Source of the DNA: Streptomyces aquilus
Lineage (GTDB): Bacteria; Actinomycetota; Actinomycetes; Streptomycetales; Streptomycetaceae
Direction of reading: 5' to 3'
DNA length: 64,000 nt
Assembly (NCBI RefSeq): GCF_003955715.1
Contig: NZ_CP034463.1
Location: forward strand, 7,192,001 to 7,256,000
Under the pieces are notes generated by a model. The model was given only the letters and a program-made list of their open reading frames with translations. It made no database searches and was not told the origin of the DNA. Of this stretch, positions 1 to 11,577 are shown one piece after another. The position numbers were made by a program, and so were the translations under genes. Numbering within the stretch: position 1 is the first letter of the stretch; every line of letters starts with the position of its first letter.

Positions 1-1158
1 CTCCTCGACCCGAGCGACGTCACGCAGATCCGCGACGAGATCGCCGAGAACCCCGAAGTGTGGTCCGCCATCGACCAGTTGTGGCCCCGGCTGACCCCGC
101 AGCGGCTGGTCGCGGACTTCCTCGCCGACCCCGTCGGCTACCTCCCCGACGAGGACGCGGCCGCCATCCGCCGCCCGGTGACCCGGGGCTGGACGGTGGC
201 GGACGTACCGCTGCTCGACGAGGCCGCCGAACTCCTCGGCGTGGACGAGCGGGTGGCGCGAGCCCTTGCCGAGCGCGAGCGGGAGACGCAAGTGGCGTAT
301 GCGCAGGGCGTCCTCGACGTGTCGTACGCCTCGCGTACCTATGAGTTCGAGGACATCGACGACGAGGACTCCGAGGTGCTGTCGGCGCACGACATCATCG
401 ACGCCGAGCGGTTCGCCGAGCGGCAGGAGGAGGACGACCACCGCAGCGCCGCCGAGCGCGCGGCGGCCGACCGGACCTGGGCCTTCGGGCACATCATCGT
501 CGACGAGGCGCAGGAACTGTCGCCGATGGCCTGGCGGCTGCTCATGCGGCGCAGCCCGACCCGCTCGATGACCCTGGTCGGCGACCCGGCCCAGACGGCG
601 GAGGCGGCCGGTGTCGGGTCGTGGGAGAAGATCCTCGAGCCGTACGTGGCGGACCGCTGGGAGCACACCCGGCTCGGTGTCAACTACCGCACGCCCGCCG
701 AGATCATGGACCTCGCGGCGGCCGTCGTACAGGCCGAGAACCCGGACTTCGAACCGCCGAGCTCGATCCGCTCGACCGGCGTACGGCCCTGGGTCCGCGC
801 CACCGACGACCTGCCCGACGCCGTCGCCAAGGCGGTCGAGGAGCTGACCCCCGCCGAGGGCCGGCTCGCGGTGATCGCCCCGCGCCATCTGCACCGCAGG
901 CTGGCGGCCCGGCTGGACGGAGTGACGGCGGGCGCCGAACCCGACCTCACGCGGACCGTCGTCCTCCTCGACCCGCGGCAGTCCAAGGGGCTGGAGTTCG
1001 ACTCGGTCCTGGTGGTCGAGCCGGCGCTGTACGGGACCAGCGACCTGTACGTGGCGCTGACCCGGGCGACGCAGCGGCTGGGGGTGCTGCACACCGGGCG
1101 GCTGCCCAGGGCGCTGGCCGATCAGGAGGACGGGCTCGCCGTGGGGGTGGGGGAGTAG
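1..1158 (+). CDS. UvrD/HelD-like superfamily 1 helicase ATPase, C-terminal part
   Basis: The reading frame is open from base 1, so the 5' end lies outside the window; the GTG at 58 is internal. The visible 385 residues are the second half of a superfamily 1 motor: Walker B IIVDEAQELS, then LVGDPAQ (motif III), VNYRTPAEI (motif IV), SKGLEFDSVLVVE (motif V) and YVALTRATQRL (motif VI). The acidic insert before Walker B and this motif set resemble HelD/HelR-type proteins, which release stalled RNA polymerase, rather than UvrD or PcrA; that assignment is inference because the N-terminus is missing. The last 37 bp overlap the convergent lipoprotein gene. Confidence 0.85.
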   Translation, partial: LLDPSDVTQIRDEIAENPEVWSAIDQLWPRLTPQRLVADFLADPVGYLPDEDAAAIRRPVTRGWTVADVPLLDEAAELLGVDERVARALAERERETQVAYAQGVLDVSYASRTYEFEDIDDEDSEVLSAHDIIDAERFAERQEEDDHRSAAERAAADRTWAFGHIIVDEAQELSPMAWRLLMRRSPTRSMTLVGDPAQTAEAAGVGSWEKILEPYVADRWEHTRLGVNYRTPAEIMDLAAAVVQAENPDFEPPSSIRSTGVRPWVRATDDLPDAVAKAVEELTPAEGRLAVIAPRHLHRRLAARLDGVTAGAEPDLTRTVVLLDPRQSKGLEFDSVLVVEPALYGTSDLYVALTRATQRLGVLHTGRLPRALADQEDGLAVGVGE

Positions 1159-1979
1159 GTCGGGTGCAGGGACGGGTCGAGGGGCTCCAGGGAGGCGCAC
1201 AGGGCGGTCGGGAAGGCCGGCGCCCTGTCCCGGACGGCCTGGCAGCCCCCTTCCGTCGTCCGGAAGAACGGCTTCCAGCCCGACTTCCCGGCCTTGTAGA
1301 ACCAGCGGTCGCCGAGCCGGGACGCGCACGCGCTGTCCGTCTGGTCGCCGCAGGCCGGTCCGGTGCGCCAGGAGAGGTCCAGGACCAGCCACTCGCCGTC
1401 GCAGTGCTCCGCGTCGCGGTAGGTGTGCGTGGGCACGTCGACCGCCTTGACCGCCTGTTCGTAGGAGTCGGCGGTGCAGCCGGTGGCCGGCGGGGTGCAG
1501 CCCAGGTCGCCGCAGAGGCGCAGGGCGGGCAGGTGAGCGTCGTGGGCGGTGAAGACGGCGGCGGGGTAGCCGACCGCCAGCTCGCGGTCCCCGAGGGGTT
1601 CGGGGAGCTTGACCCGGGCCTTCGCCGTGGTGGTCCTCGTGCAGCCGGAGGCCCGGTCCCCCGACGGTGAGGTGAAGGTGACCTGGACCGGCACGGTGTT
1701 CGCGACGGGCTCGGTGAGCTTCGCCTCAAGGTCGCGCACACAGGGCTTCGGGCCACTGGGCACGTCCACGGCGATGGTCACCGTGCGCCGGTCGGTGCCG
1801 AGTTCGGCCCCGGTGATCTGGGAGCGCGTGGGCGCCGACAGTGTCCACGAGGGGGCGGTGGCCGCCGGGGCGGTGCCGCCCTGGCCGGCCACCTGGGTCC
1901 CGCACGCGCCGAGCAGCAGTACGGCGAGCACGCAGAGCAGGGCGGCCGCGGCCGCCCCGCGCTTGCCTCCGGATCGCAT
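1122..1979 (-). CDS. secreted lipoprotein of unknown function
   Basis: The 285-residue product has a basic N-terminus, a hydrophobic core and a lipobox LLGAC near residue 26, so it should be lipidated and anchored outside the membrane. The mature part holds many Cys residues (for example near CVRDLEAK, CTRTTT, CGDLGC and CAS), which suggests disulfides. I recognise no catalytic motif. The C-terminus is low complexity (Pro/Thr/Ser). The 3' end overlaps the convergent helicase gene by 37 bp. It sits downstream of glgB on the same strand but is read towards the helicase gene; a functional link to glycogen is not shown. Confidence 0.75.
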   Translation of the reverse strand: MRSGGKRGAAAAALLCVLAVLLLGACGTQVAGQGGTAPAATAPSWTLSAPTRSQITGAELGTDRRTVTIAVDVPSGPKPCVRDLEAKLTEPVANTVPVQVTFTSPSGDRASGCTRTTTAKARVKLPEPLGDRELAVGYPAAVFTAHDAHLPALRLCGDLGCTPPATGCTADSYEQAVKAVDVPTHTYRDAEHCDGEWLVLDLSWRTGPACGDQTDSACASRLGDRWFYKAGKSGWKPFFRTTEGGCQAVRDRAPAFPTALCASLEPLDPSLHPTYSPTPTASPSS

Positions 1980-2035
1980 GAGCCCTCGAATCCCCCGTGG
2001 AGCACAGACATCGACCCGATCACCTTAATCAACGC

Positions 2036-4534
2036 TCACGCGGGCCGTAGCCAGACCGTGGCCAGGGGCGGCAGCGTCAGTTGGATGCTGGCCGGGCGGC
2101 CGTGCCACGGGGTGGCCTCCGGCTTCACGGCGTCCGGGTTGGTGACGTCGCCGCCGCCGTACTTGCCGAGGTCGGTGTTGAGGGTCTCGTACCAGGCGGG
2201 GACGTCGCCGGGGACGCCGAGGCGGTAGTCGTGCCGGACGACGGGGGAGAAGTGGGAGACCGCGAGCAGGGGCGTGCCCTCGGCGTCGTAGCGCAGGAAC
2301 GCGAAGACGTTGTCGTCCGCCGCGTCGCCGACCACCCACTGGAAACCGTCCGGCGTGGTGTCGCGCTGCCACAGCGCCGGGGTGTGGCGGTAGACGACGT
2401 TGAGGTCACGGACCAGGTCCCGGACGCCCCGGTGATCGGGCTCCGCCCCGTACGCAGGGTCCAGCAGCCACCAGTCGGGGCCGTGCGCCTCCGACCACTC
2501 CGCTCCCTGGGCGAACTCCTGCCCCATGAAGAGGAGTTGCTTGCCCGGGTGGGCCCACATGAAGCCCAGGTACGCGCGGTGATTGGCGCGTTGCTGCCAC
2601 CAGTCGCCGGGCATCTTCGACACCAGCGACCGCTTGCCGTGCACGACCTCGTCGTGCGAGATCGGCAGCACGTAGTTCTCGCTGTACGCGTACACCATCG
2701 AGAACGTCATCTCGTGGTGGTGGTACTTGCGGTGCACCGGCTCGTGCTGGACGTAGTCGAGCGAGTCGTGCATCCAGCCCATGTTCCACTTCAGCCCGAA
2801 CCCCAGCCCGCCGCTCTCGGTCGGCCGGGTCACCCCGTCCCAGGCCGTGGACTCCTCGGCGATCGTGACGACCCCCGGGACCCGGCGGTACACGGTCGCG
2901 TTCATCTCCTGGAGGAACGCCACCGCGTCCAGGTTCTCCCGGCCGCCGAACACATTGGGCGTCCACTGGCCCGGCTCGCGCGAGTAGTCGAGGTAGAGCA
3001 TGGACGCCACCGCGTCCACGCGCAGCCCGTCGATGTGGAACTCCTCGCACCAGTACACGGCGTTGGCGACGAGGAAGTTGCGCACCTCACGGCGGCCGAA
3101 GTCGAACTCCAGCGTGCCCCAGTCGGGATGGGCGGCGCGGAGCGGGTCCTCGTGCTCGTACAGCGGCCGTCCGTCGAACTCCGCCAACGCCCAGTCGTCG
3201 CGCGGGAAATGGGCCGGCACCCAGTCCATCAGGACGCCGATCCCGGCCTGGTGCAGGGCGTCGACCAGGTACTTGAAGTCGTCCGGCGTGCCCAGGCGGG
3301 CGGTCGGGGCGTAGAAGCCGGTGACCTGATAGCCCCAGGAGCCGCCGAAGGGGTGCTCGGCGACGGGCATCAGCTCGACGTGCGTGAAGCCCAGGTCCTT
3401 GACGTACGCCGGCAGCTGCTCGGCGAGCTGACGGTACGTCAACCCAGGCCGCCAGGACGGCAGGTGCACCTCGTACACCGACAAGGGCGCCTCGTGGGCC
3501 GGCGTGTCCGCGCGCCGTGACAGCCACGCCGCGTCCTGCCACTCGTGATGCGAGGCGTGCACGATCGACGAGGTGGCCGGCGGGACCTCGGTGCGACGGG
3601 CCAGCGGGTCGGCGCGCAGCGTCTTCGAACCGTCCTGGCGGGTGATCGCGAACTTGTACAGCTCGCCCTCCCCGATGCCGGGCACGAACAGCTCCCAGAC
3701 GCCCGAGCCGCCGAGCGAGCGCATCGGATGGCCCGTGCCGTCCCAGAAGTTGAAGGTGCCGGCCAGGCTGACCCCGCGGGCGTTGGGCGCCCACACCGTG
3801 AAGCGGGTGCCGGTCACGCCCTGGTGGGTCATCGGCTCGGCGCCGAGCGCCTTCCACAGCTCCTCGTGCCGACCCTCGCCGATGAGATACAGGTCCAGCT
3901 CGCCGAGGGCGGGCAGGAAGCCGTACGCGTCCTCGATCTCCTGCTCCGAGCCCTCGTACGTCACGAGGAGCCGGTAGGAGGGGACCTCCCGGAGCGGGAG
4001 GAGGCCGCTGAAGAACCCGTCCCCGTCGTCGTGCAGCTCGGCGCGCAGGGTGCCGGTGAGGACGGTGACGGAGAGGGCGTACGGCCGGAAGGCGCGGAAG
4101 GCGATGCCGCCGGGCACGGGGTGGGCGCCGAGGACCGAGTGGGGGTCGTGATGGGTGCCGGAGAGGAGACGGTCGCGGTCATGGGCGTCGAGGGCGGGGG
4201 AGACGGGCGTCTCGGGCAGCGGGGCGGGCGCCGGGGCGACGGTCTTCTGGGCCTTCGTGACGGTCTTCTTCGCCGCCGCCTTCTTGGCGACCGCCTTTTC
4301 GGCCGTCGCTCCCTTCGCGGTCGCCTTCTTCGCGGTCGCCTTCTTCGCCGTCGCCTTCTTGACGGCTGCCTTCTTGACCGCAGCCTCCTTCTTGACCGCC
4401 GCCTCCTTCACGACCGCCTTCTTCGCCGTCGCCTTCTTCACGGCCGCCTTCTCGGTCGGAGCTTTCTTCGCTGCTGCCTTCTTCGCTGTCGCTTTCTTCT
4501 TCGGATCCGATCCGCTGGGCGTGGGCGGAGTCAC
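2036..4534 (-). CDS. glgB: 1,4-alpha-glucan branching enzyme GlgB with Lys/Ala-rich N-terminal tail
   Basis: GlgB introduces alpha-1,6 branches into linear alpha-1,4-glucan, the last step of the GlgE route. The 832-residue protein has an N-terminal CBM48 region, a GH13 barrel and a C-terminal all-beta domain. [10 protein letters not shown] carries the nucleophile Asp, VTIAEES the acid/base Glu and [10 protein letters not shown] the third acidic residue. The start is a GTG with GAGGAGG about 7 bases upstream. Residues 11-98 are a repetitive AKKAT/AVKKA tail with 31 lysines in 88 residues; without it the length is about 734, usual for the family. Last gene of the glgE-treS-mak-glgB operon, 27 bp after mak. 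Confidence 0.97.
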   Translation of the reverse strand: MTPPTPSGSDPKKKATAKKAAAKKAPTEKAAVKKATAKKAVVKEAAVKKEAAVKKAAVKKATAKKATAKKATAKGATAEKAVAKKAAAKKTVTKAQKTVAPAPAPLPETPVSPALDAHDRDRLLSGTHHDPHSVLGAHPVPGGIAFRAFRPYALSVTVLTGTLRAELHDDGDGFFSGLLPLREVPSYRLLVTYEGSEQEIEDAYGFLPALGELDLYLIGEGRHEELWKALGAEPMTHQGVTGTRFTVWAPNARGVSLAGTFNFWDGTGHPMRSLGGSGVWELFVPGIGEGELYKFAITRQDGSKTLRADPLARRTEVPPATSSIVHASHHEWQDAAWLSRRADTPAHEAPLSVYEVHLPSWRPGLTYRQLAEQLPAYVKDLGFTHVELMPVAEHPFGGSWGYQVTGFYAPTARLGTPDDFKYLVDALHQAGIGVLMDWVPAHFPRDDWALAEFDGRPLYEHEDPLRAAHPDWGTLEFDFGRREVRNFLVANAVYWCEEFHIDGLRVDAVASMLYLDYSREPGQWTPNVFGGRENLDAVAFLQEMNATVYRRVPGVVTIAEESTAWDGVTRPTESGGLGFGLKWNMGWMHDSLDYVQHEPVHRKYHHHEMTFSMVYAYSENYVLPISHDEVVHGKRSLVSKMPGDWWQQRANHRAYLGFMWAHPGKQLLFMGQEFAQGAEWSEAHGPDWWLLDPAYGAEPDHRGVRDLVRDLNVVYRHTPALWQRDTTPDGFQWVVGDAADDNVFAFLRYDAEGTPLLAVSHFSPVVRHDYRLGVPGDVPAWYETLNTDLGKYGGGDVTNPDAVKPEATPWHGRPASIQLTLPPLATVWLRPA
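4246..4507 (-). repeat. imperfect tandem repeat encoding the Lys/Ala tail of GlgB
   Basis: The DNA for GlgB residues 11-98 is built of irregular 9- and 15-bp units (on the plus strand, variants of cttcttgacggccgc), giving AKK-AT and AVKK-A peptide units. Such low-complexity DNA is prone to slippage, so repeat number probably differs between strains. Frame is kept throughout. Confidence 0.8.
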
Positions 4535-4561
4535 GGGGGAGCCTCCTCGGCGAACGTGAAG

Positions 4562-5932
4562 TCAGAACAGGTCGGATGTGGCGTACCGCTCGATCGCCGC
4601 CATCGGCACCGGCAGCCAGTCCGGGCGGTGCCTGGCCTCGTAGACGACCTCGTAGATCGCCTTGTCCGTCTCGTACGCGCGCAGCAGCACCGGGTCGGTA
4701 CGCGGGTCCGAGCCGCTGACCTCGGCGTATCCGGAGCAGTACGCGGCCCGGCAGGCGTGGGCCCAGCCCGGCGCCGGAGGGTCGGCCGAGAACGCGGCGT
4801 AGTCGAACGAGCGGAGCATTCCGGCGACGTCCCGGGCCGGCGGCTGCGGCATCCGCCGCTCGGCCAGCGGTTTCGACGGCTCGCCCTCGAAGTCGATCAG
4901 CGACCACTGCCCGGCGGGCGAGCGCAGGCACTGGCCGAGATGCAGATCGCCGTGGATGCGCTGCGCGGTCCAGGTACGGCCCTCCGCGGCCAGGTCGGCC
5001 AGCGCGCTGAACGCGGAGCGCAGCCCGGGCGCGTACGGCGTGAGCGCGGGCACCGCCTGGACGGCCGCGTCGAGGCGCTCGACCATGCCGTCGACCAGCA
5101 GACGCAGCTGTGCGGCGCCGAGTGTCACCGAGGGCAGCGCGTGGGCCAGCGCCGTGTGCACCTCGGCGGTGGCCCGCCCGAGCGCCCGCGCCTCCGCGCT
5201 GAAGTCCTCGCCCTTGGCCAGCTCGCGCAGCGCCAGCTCCCAGCCGTCCGTCGCGCCCTGCACGAAGGGTTGCAGCACACCGAGGACGTACGACTCCCCG
5301 TCCAGCTCGGCGTTGAGCCACGCCGTCGGCGCGGGCACCCGGGGGCAGCCCTCGCGGGCCAGCGCCAGTGGCAGCTCCAGGTCGGGGTTGACGCCGGGCA
5401 CGACCCGGCGGAGCAGTTTCAGGATGAACGTATCTCCGTAGACGACGGAGGTGTTGGACTGCTCGGCGGTCATCACGCGGGGCACCAGACCGGGCCGGAT
5501 GTCCTGCCCGGGGTCCCGTTCGAAGCGGAGTCCGCCGATGCGGGCCTGCGAGCGCAGCGCCTCCAGGAGCACCTCGGCGGCCCTCGGGTCGTGCAGGGCC
5601 TCGTACACCGTGCGTCCGGCGAGCGGGCCCTCCTCCACATGTCCGATCAGCGCGGGCGCGAGATGGGGTGGCAGCGCCTCGCGCACGCCTATGAGGAGCT
5701 GGTAGCAGTCCCAGGGCGCGGCCGGCTGATGGGCCTGGACGAGCAGGTGGTAGAGGCCCAGCCTGCGGTCGGCGGGCAGCAGTTCGGTGGCCGCGACCAG
5801 CGTGAATCCGGTGACCGGGCGGCCCTTGCCGGCGAACCAGCGCTGCCGTGGCAGCCATTCCCGCAGGAGTGGATCAAGTGACGCAAGCAGGCCCGGACTT
5901 GTCGTGGCAGTACCGATGACGGCTTCCGACAT
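4562..5932 (-). CDS. mak: maltokinase (Mak/Pep2)
   Basis: Phosphorylates maltose with ATP to alpha-maltose 1-phosphate, the GlgE donor. The 456-residue protein opens with the LPRQRWFAGKGRP segment typical of Mak and TreS-linked kinases, and has the aminoglycoside-phosphotransferase-like catalytic core: IHGDLHLGQCL (catalytic Asp loop) followed by LIDFEGEP (metal-binding Asp). ATG start with an AAAGGA box just upstream. It lies between treS (95 bp upstream) and glgB (27 bp downstream), matching the TreS-Mak-GlgE flux. Free-standing here, whereas some bacteria fuse it to TreS. Confidence 0.95.
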   Translation of the reverse strand: MSEAVIGTATTSPGLLASLDPLLREWLPRQRWFAGKGRPVTGFTLVAATELLPADRRLGLYHLLVQAHQPAAPWDCYQLLIGVREALPPHLAPALIGHVEEGPLAGRTVYEALHDPRAAEVLLEALRSQARIGGLRFERDPGQDIRPGLVPRVMTAEQSNTSVVYGDTFILKLLRRVVPGVNPDLELPLALAREGCPRVPAPTAWLNAELDGESYVLGVLQPFVQGATDGWELALRELAKGEDFSAEARALGRATAEVHTALAHALPSVTLGAAQLRLLVDGMVERLDAAVQAVPALTPYAPGLRSAFSALADLAAEGRTWTAQRIHGDLHLGQCLRSPAGQWSLIDFEGEPSKPLAERRMPQPPARDVAGMLRSFDYAAFSADPPAPGWAHACRAAYCSGYAEVSGSDPRTDPVLLRAYETDKAIYEVVYEARHRPDWLPVPMAAIERYATSDLF

Positions 5933-5983
5933 GGCGTCGCGTCCTTTCCCCGGGTGGGCGGGGTGTCACTGATGCGTTCCCAG

Positions 5984-6020
5984 GGCGGGGCGGGAGAAAC
6001 CGGGAATCAGCCGCCCCGCC
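5984..6020 (-). other. hairpin between treS and mak
   Basis: A 10-bp GC stem (ggcggggcgg / ccgccccgcc) with a 17-base loop lies in the 95-bp gap between the treS stop and the mak start. There is no T-run, so it is more likely an mRNA-stabilising or processing hairpin, or partial attenuator, than a full terminator. Effect is inference. Confidence 0.4.
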
Positions 6021-6027
6021 GGGTCTG

Positions 6028-9794
<3,767 letters not shown>

Positions 9795-9908
9795 GACCGC
9801 TCCTGTCCGCGTCAACTGGGGGTGGGCGGATGGCTGTGGGGAGGTTGGTCCTGCGTGGTGTTCCTGTGTGTTCCCATGATGTGGCTGGGGGTGTACCGGA
9901 GGAGCCTT

Positions 9909-9927
9909 CCCACCCTATTCGGGTGGG
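9909..9927. promoter_or_regulatory. inverted repeat in the glgE upstream region
   Basis: A perfect 7-bp inverted repeat cccaccc-tattc-gggtggg lies 115 bp upstream of the glgE ATG, in the 225-bp gap before the subtilisin gene. It could be an operator or a leader hairpin; no promoter hexamers could be assigned with confidence. Confidence 0.3.
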
Positions 9928-9973
9928 CAATCCGGCACTTTGTTAACTACTCACGCGTATGTCTGCACACAAG

Positions 9974-10004
9974 ACCGGCCCCGTCCGCATCGGACGGGGC
10001 CGGT
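9974..10004 (-). terminator. terminator of the subtilisin gene
   Basis: A perfect 14-bp GC-rich stem (accggccccgtccg / cggacggggccggt) with a 3-base loop starts 16 bp beyond the stop of the protease gene. No T-run, as is common for Streptomyces terminators. It insulates the glgE promoter region from the upstream gene. Confidence 0.75.
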
Positions 10005-10019
10005 GTCCGCATACCGTGC

Positions 10020-11222
10020 CTAGGAGCCCGGTACCTGGAGGAGTTTGTCCGGTGAGCCCAGTCCGCGTGCGGAGATTTTGCCGGACGCCGCCAGCGTGAC
10101 CAGCGCCTTCGCCACTTGTGCGGGCGTGGCCCTCGGGTGGTCGGCGAGGTAGAGCGCGGCCGTGCCGGCGGCGTGCGGGGAGGCCATCGACGTACCCGAG
10201 TAGGTGGCTTTGGCGCTGTCGCCCTTGTTCGAGGTTGACGTGATCGAGACCCCCGGGGCGAACAGATCCAGGGCGGAGCCGTAGTTGGAGAAGCTCGCCC
10301 GGGTGTCGGTGGTGTCGGTCGCGCCGACCGTGATCGCCTGCTTCACGTCGGCGGGGGAGTAGAGGCCGGCGGGGAGCCCGTCGTTGCCCGCCGCGACCGT
10401 GTAGGTGACGCCGGACTTGATCGAGTTCTGTACGGCGGCGTCGAGTTGGGCGTTGTGGTAGCCGCCGAGGCTGAGATTGGCGACGGCGGGCTTCCTGGCG
10501 TGCCGGGTGACCCAGTCGATGCCCGCGATGACCTGGGCCGTCGTACCGGAGCCCGCGTTGTCGAGCACCCGGACGGCGACGACCCTGGCCTGCTTGGCGA
10601 TGCCGTACCTGGTGCCCGCGACGGTGCCGGCGACATGCGTGCCGTGGCCGTTGCCGTCACCGGCGTACTTGTCGTTTCCGACGAAGTCCCAGCCGTAGCC
10701 GGCCCGTCCGCCGAAGTCCTTGTGCGAGATGCGGATGCCCGTGTCGATGACGTAGACCGTGACCCCGGCGCCCGCGGAATCCGGCCAGGTGTAGTTCTTG
10801 TCCAGCGGGAGGTCCGGCTGGTCGACGCGGTCGATGCCCCAGGACGGCGGGTTCCGCTGGGTGTGGTCGAGCGTCACCCGGGTGTCCTGGACGACCGAGG
10901 CGACCCGCGAGTCCGCGGCGAGCAGCCTCGCCTGTCTCTCGTTGGCCTTGATCGCGTAGCCGTTGAGGACCGTGCCGTAGGTGTGGCTGATTCTCGCCCC
11001 GTACTTCTCGGCGAGGCTCTTGCCCGCCGACGACGGGGCCGTCGTTCCCCCCTTGAGTGTCACCAGGTAGCTTCCGCCGACGGAGCCGGGGGCTCCGGCG
11101 CCGAGTATCCGCCCCTCCGGTGCGGCGTGCGCGGGCAGGGTGCTGGCCGAAAGCGCGGCGGCACAGGTCACCGCGGCCAAGCCCCCCACTCGGCGCAGAC
11201 GCCGGGTTCGCGTCCGTGCCAT
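10020..11222 (-). CDS. secreted subtilisin-like serine protease (S8) with I9 propeptide
   Basis: The 400-residue preproprotein has an Arg-rich N-terminus and Ala-rich signal ending near AHA-AP, an I9 inhibitor propeptide ([10 protein letters not shown] to the SVVQDTRV region), then the S8 domain. The triad is visible: Asp160 in VYVIDTG, His193 in [10 protein letters not shown] and Ser345 in [12 protein letters not shown], with the oxyanion Asn in TVAAGND. ATG start with AGGAGGGG about 10 bases upstream. It separates glgE from glgP, genes I remember as neighbours in S. coelicolor, so it may be a local insertion. Substrate unknown. Confidence 0.93.
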   Translation of the reverse strand: MARTRTRRLRRVGGLAAVTCAAALSASTLPAHAAPEGRILGAGAPGSVGGSYLVTLKGGTTAPSSAGKSLAEKYGARISHTYGTVLNGYAIKANERQARLLAADSRVASVVQDTRVTLDHTQRNPPSWGIDRVDQPDLPLDKNYTWPDSAGAGVTVYVIDTGIRISHKDFGGRAGYGWDFVGNDKYAGDGNGHGTHVAGTVAGTRYGIAKQARVVAVRVLDNAGSGTTAQVIAGIDWVTRHARKPAVANLSLGGYHNAQLDAAVQNSIKSGVTYTVAAGNDGLPAGLYSPADVKQAITVGATDTTDTRASFSNYGSALDLFAPGVSITSTSNKGDSAKATYSGTSMASPHAAGTAALYLADHPRATPAQVAKALVTLAASGKISARGLGSPDKLLQVPGS

Positions 11223-11577
11223 GGTGTGAGATCCCCTCCTCGACTCGGCGTACGGCGGTCGTGACGCGCCCGGGAGTCGGCCGGAAGCGCTCGGGGCCCG
11301 GCCGGTGTCGTCCGGTTCTGGCCCTGTGTGACCGATACGCCACTTGCACCCTCTCGTGGGGGCGAAGTCACCACAAGGACGCCTACAGGGGCGGAATCAG
11401 CCATACCGGCCATGGGGGGTGCGTGAAGGTTGCGGCGATTTCCGGTCTGGTTCCGATCTGTATGGCTTCCACGGCACCGTGGTTACGGCGGCCCCTCCAC
11501 CGATACCGTCGTTGTCGACGACGGGACGCACAACGCGGTGCGTCCGCTTCCGCACGCCTGACGAGGTGGCAGTGCCC
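11223..11577. promoter_or_regulatory. intergenic region between the subtilisin gene and glgP
   Basis: This 355-bp gap must hold both divergent promoters. I see no convincing -35/-10 pair. One 6-2-6 palindrome (ccacgg-ca-ccgtgg, 11469-11482) lies about 95 bp before glgP and could be an operator. No credible small gene is seen. Confidence 0.4.

Noticed and set aside
2081..3520. Long plus-strand open frame opposite glgB
   Set aside because: It is the antisense shadow of a GC-rich gene: Arg/Val/Leu/Gly-rich, no family features, while the minus strand encodes a full GlgB. Similar long antisense frames opposite mak, treS, glgE, glyA, gcvT and the oligopeptide-binding gene were rejected for the same reason.
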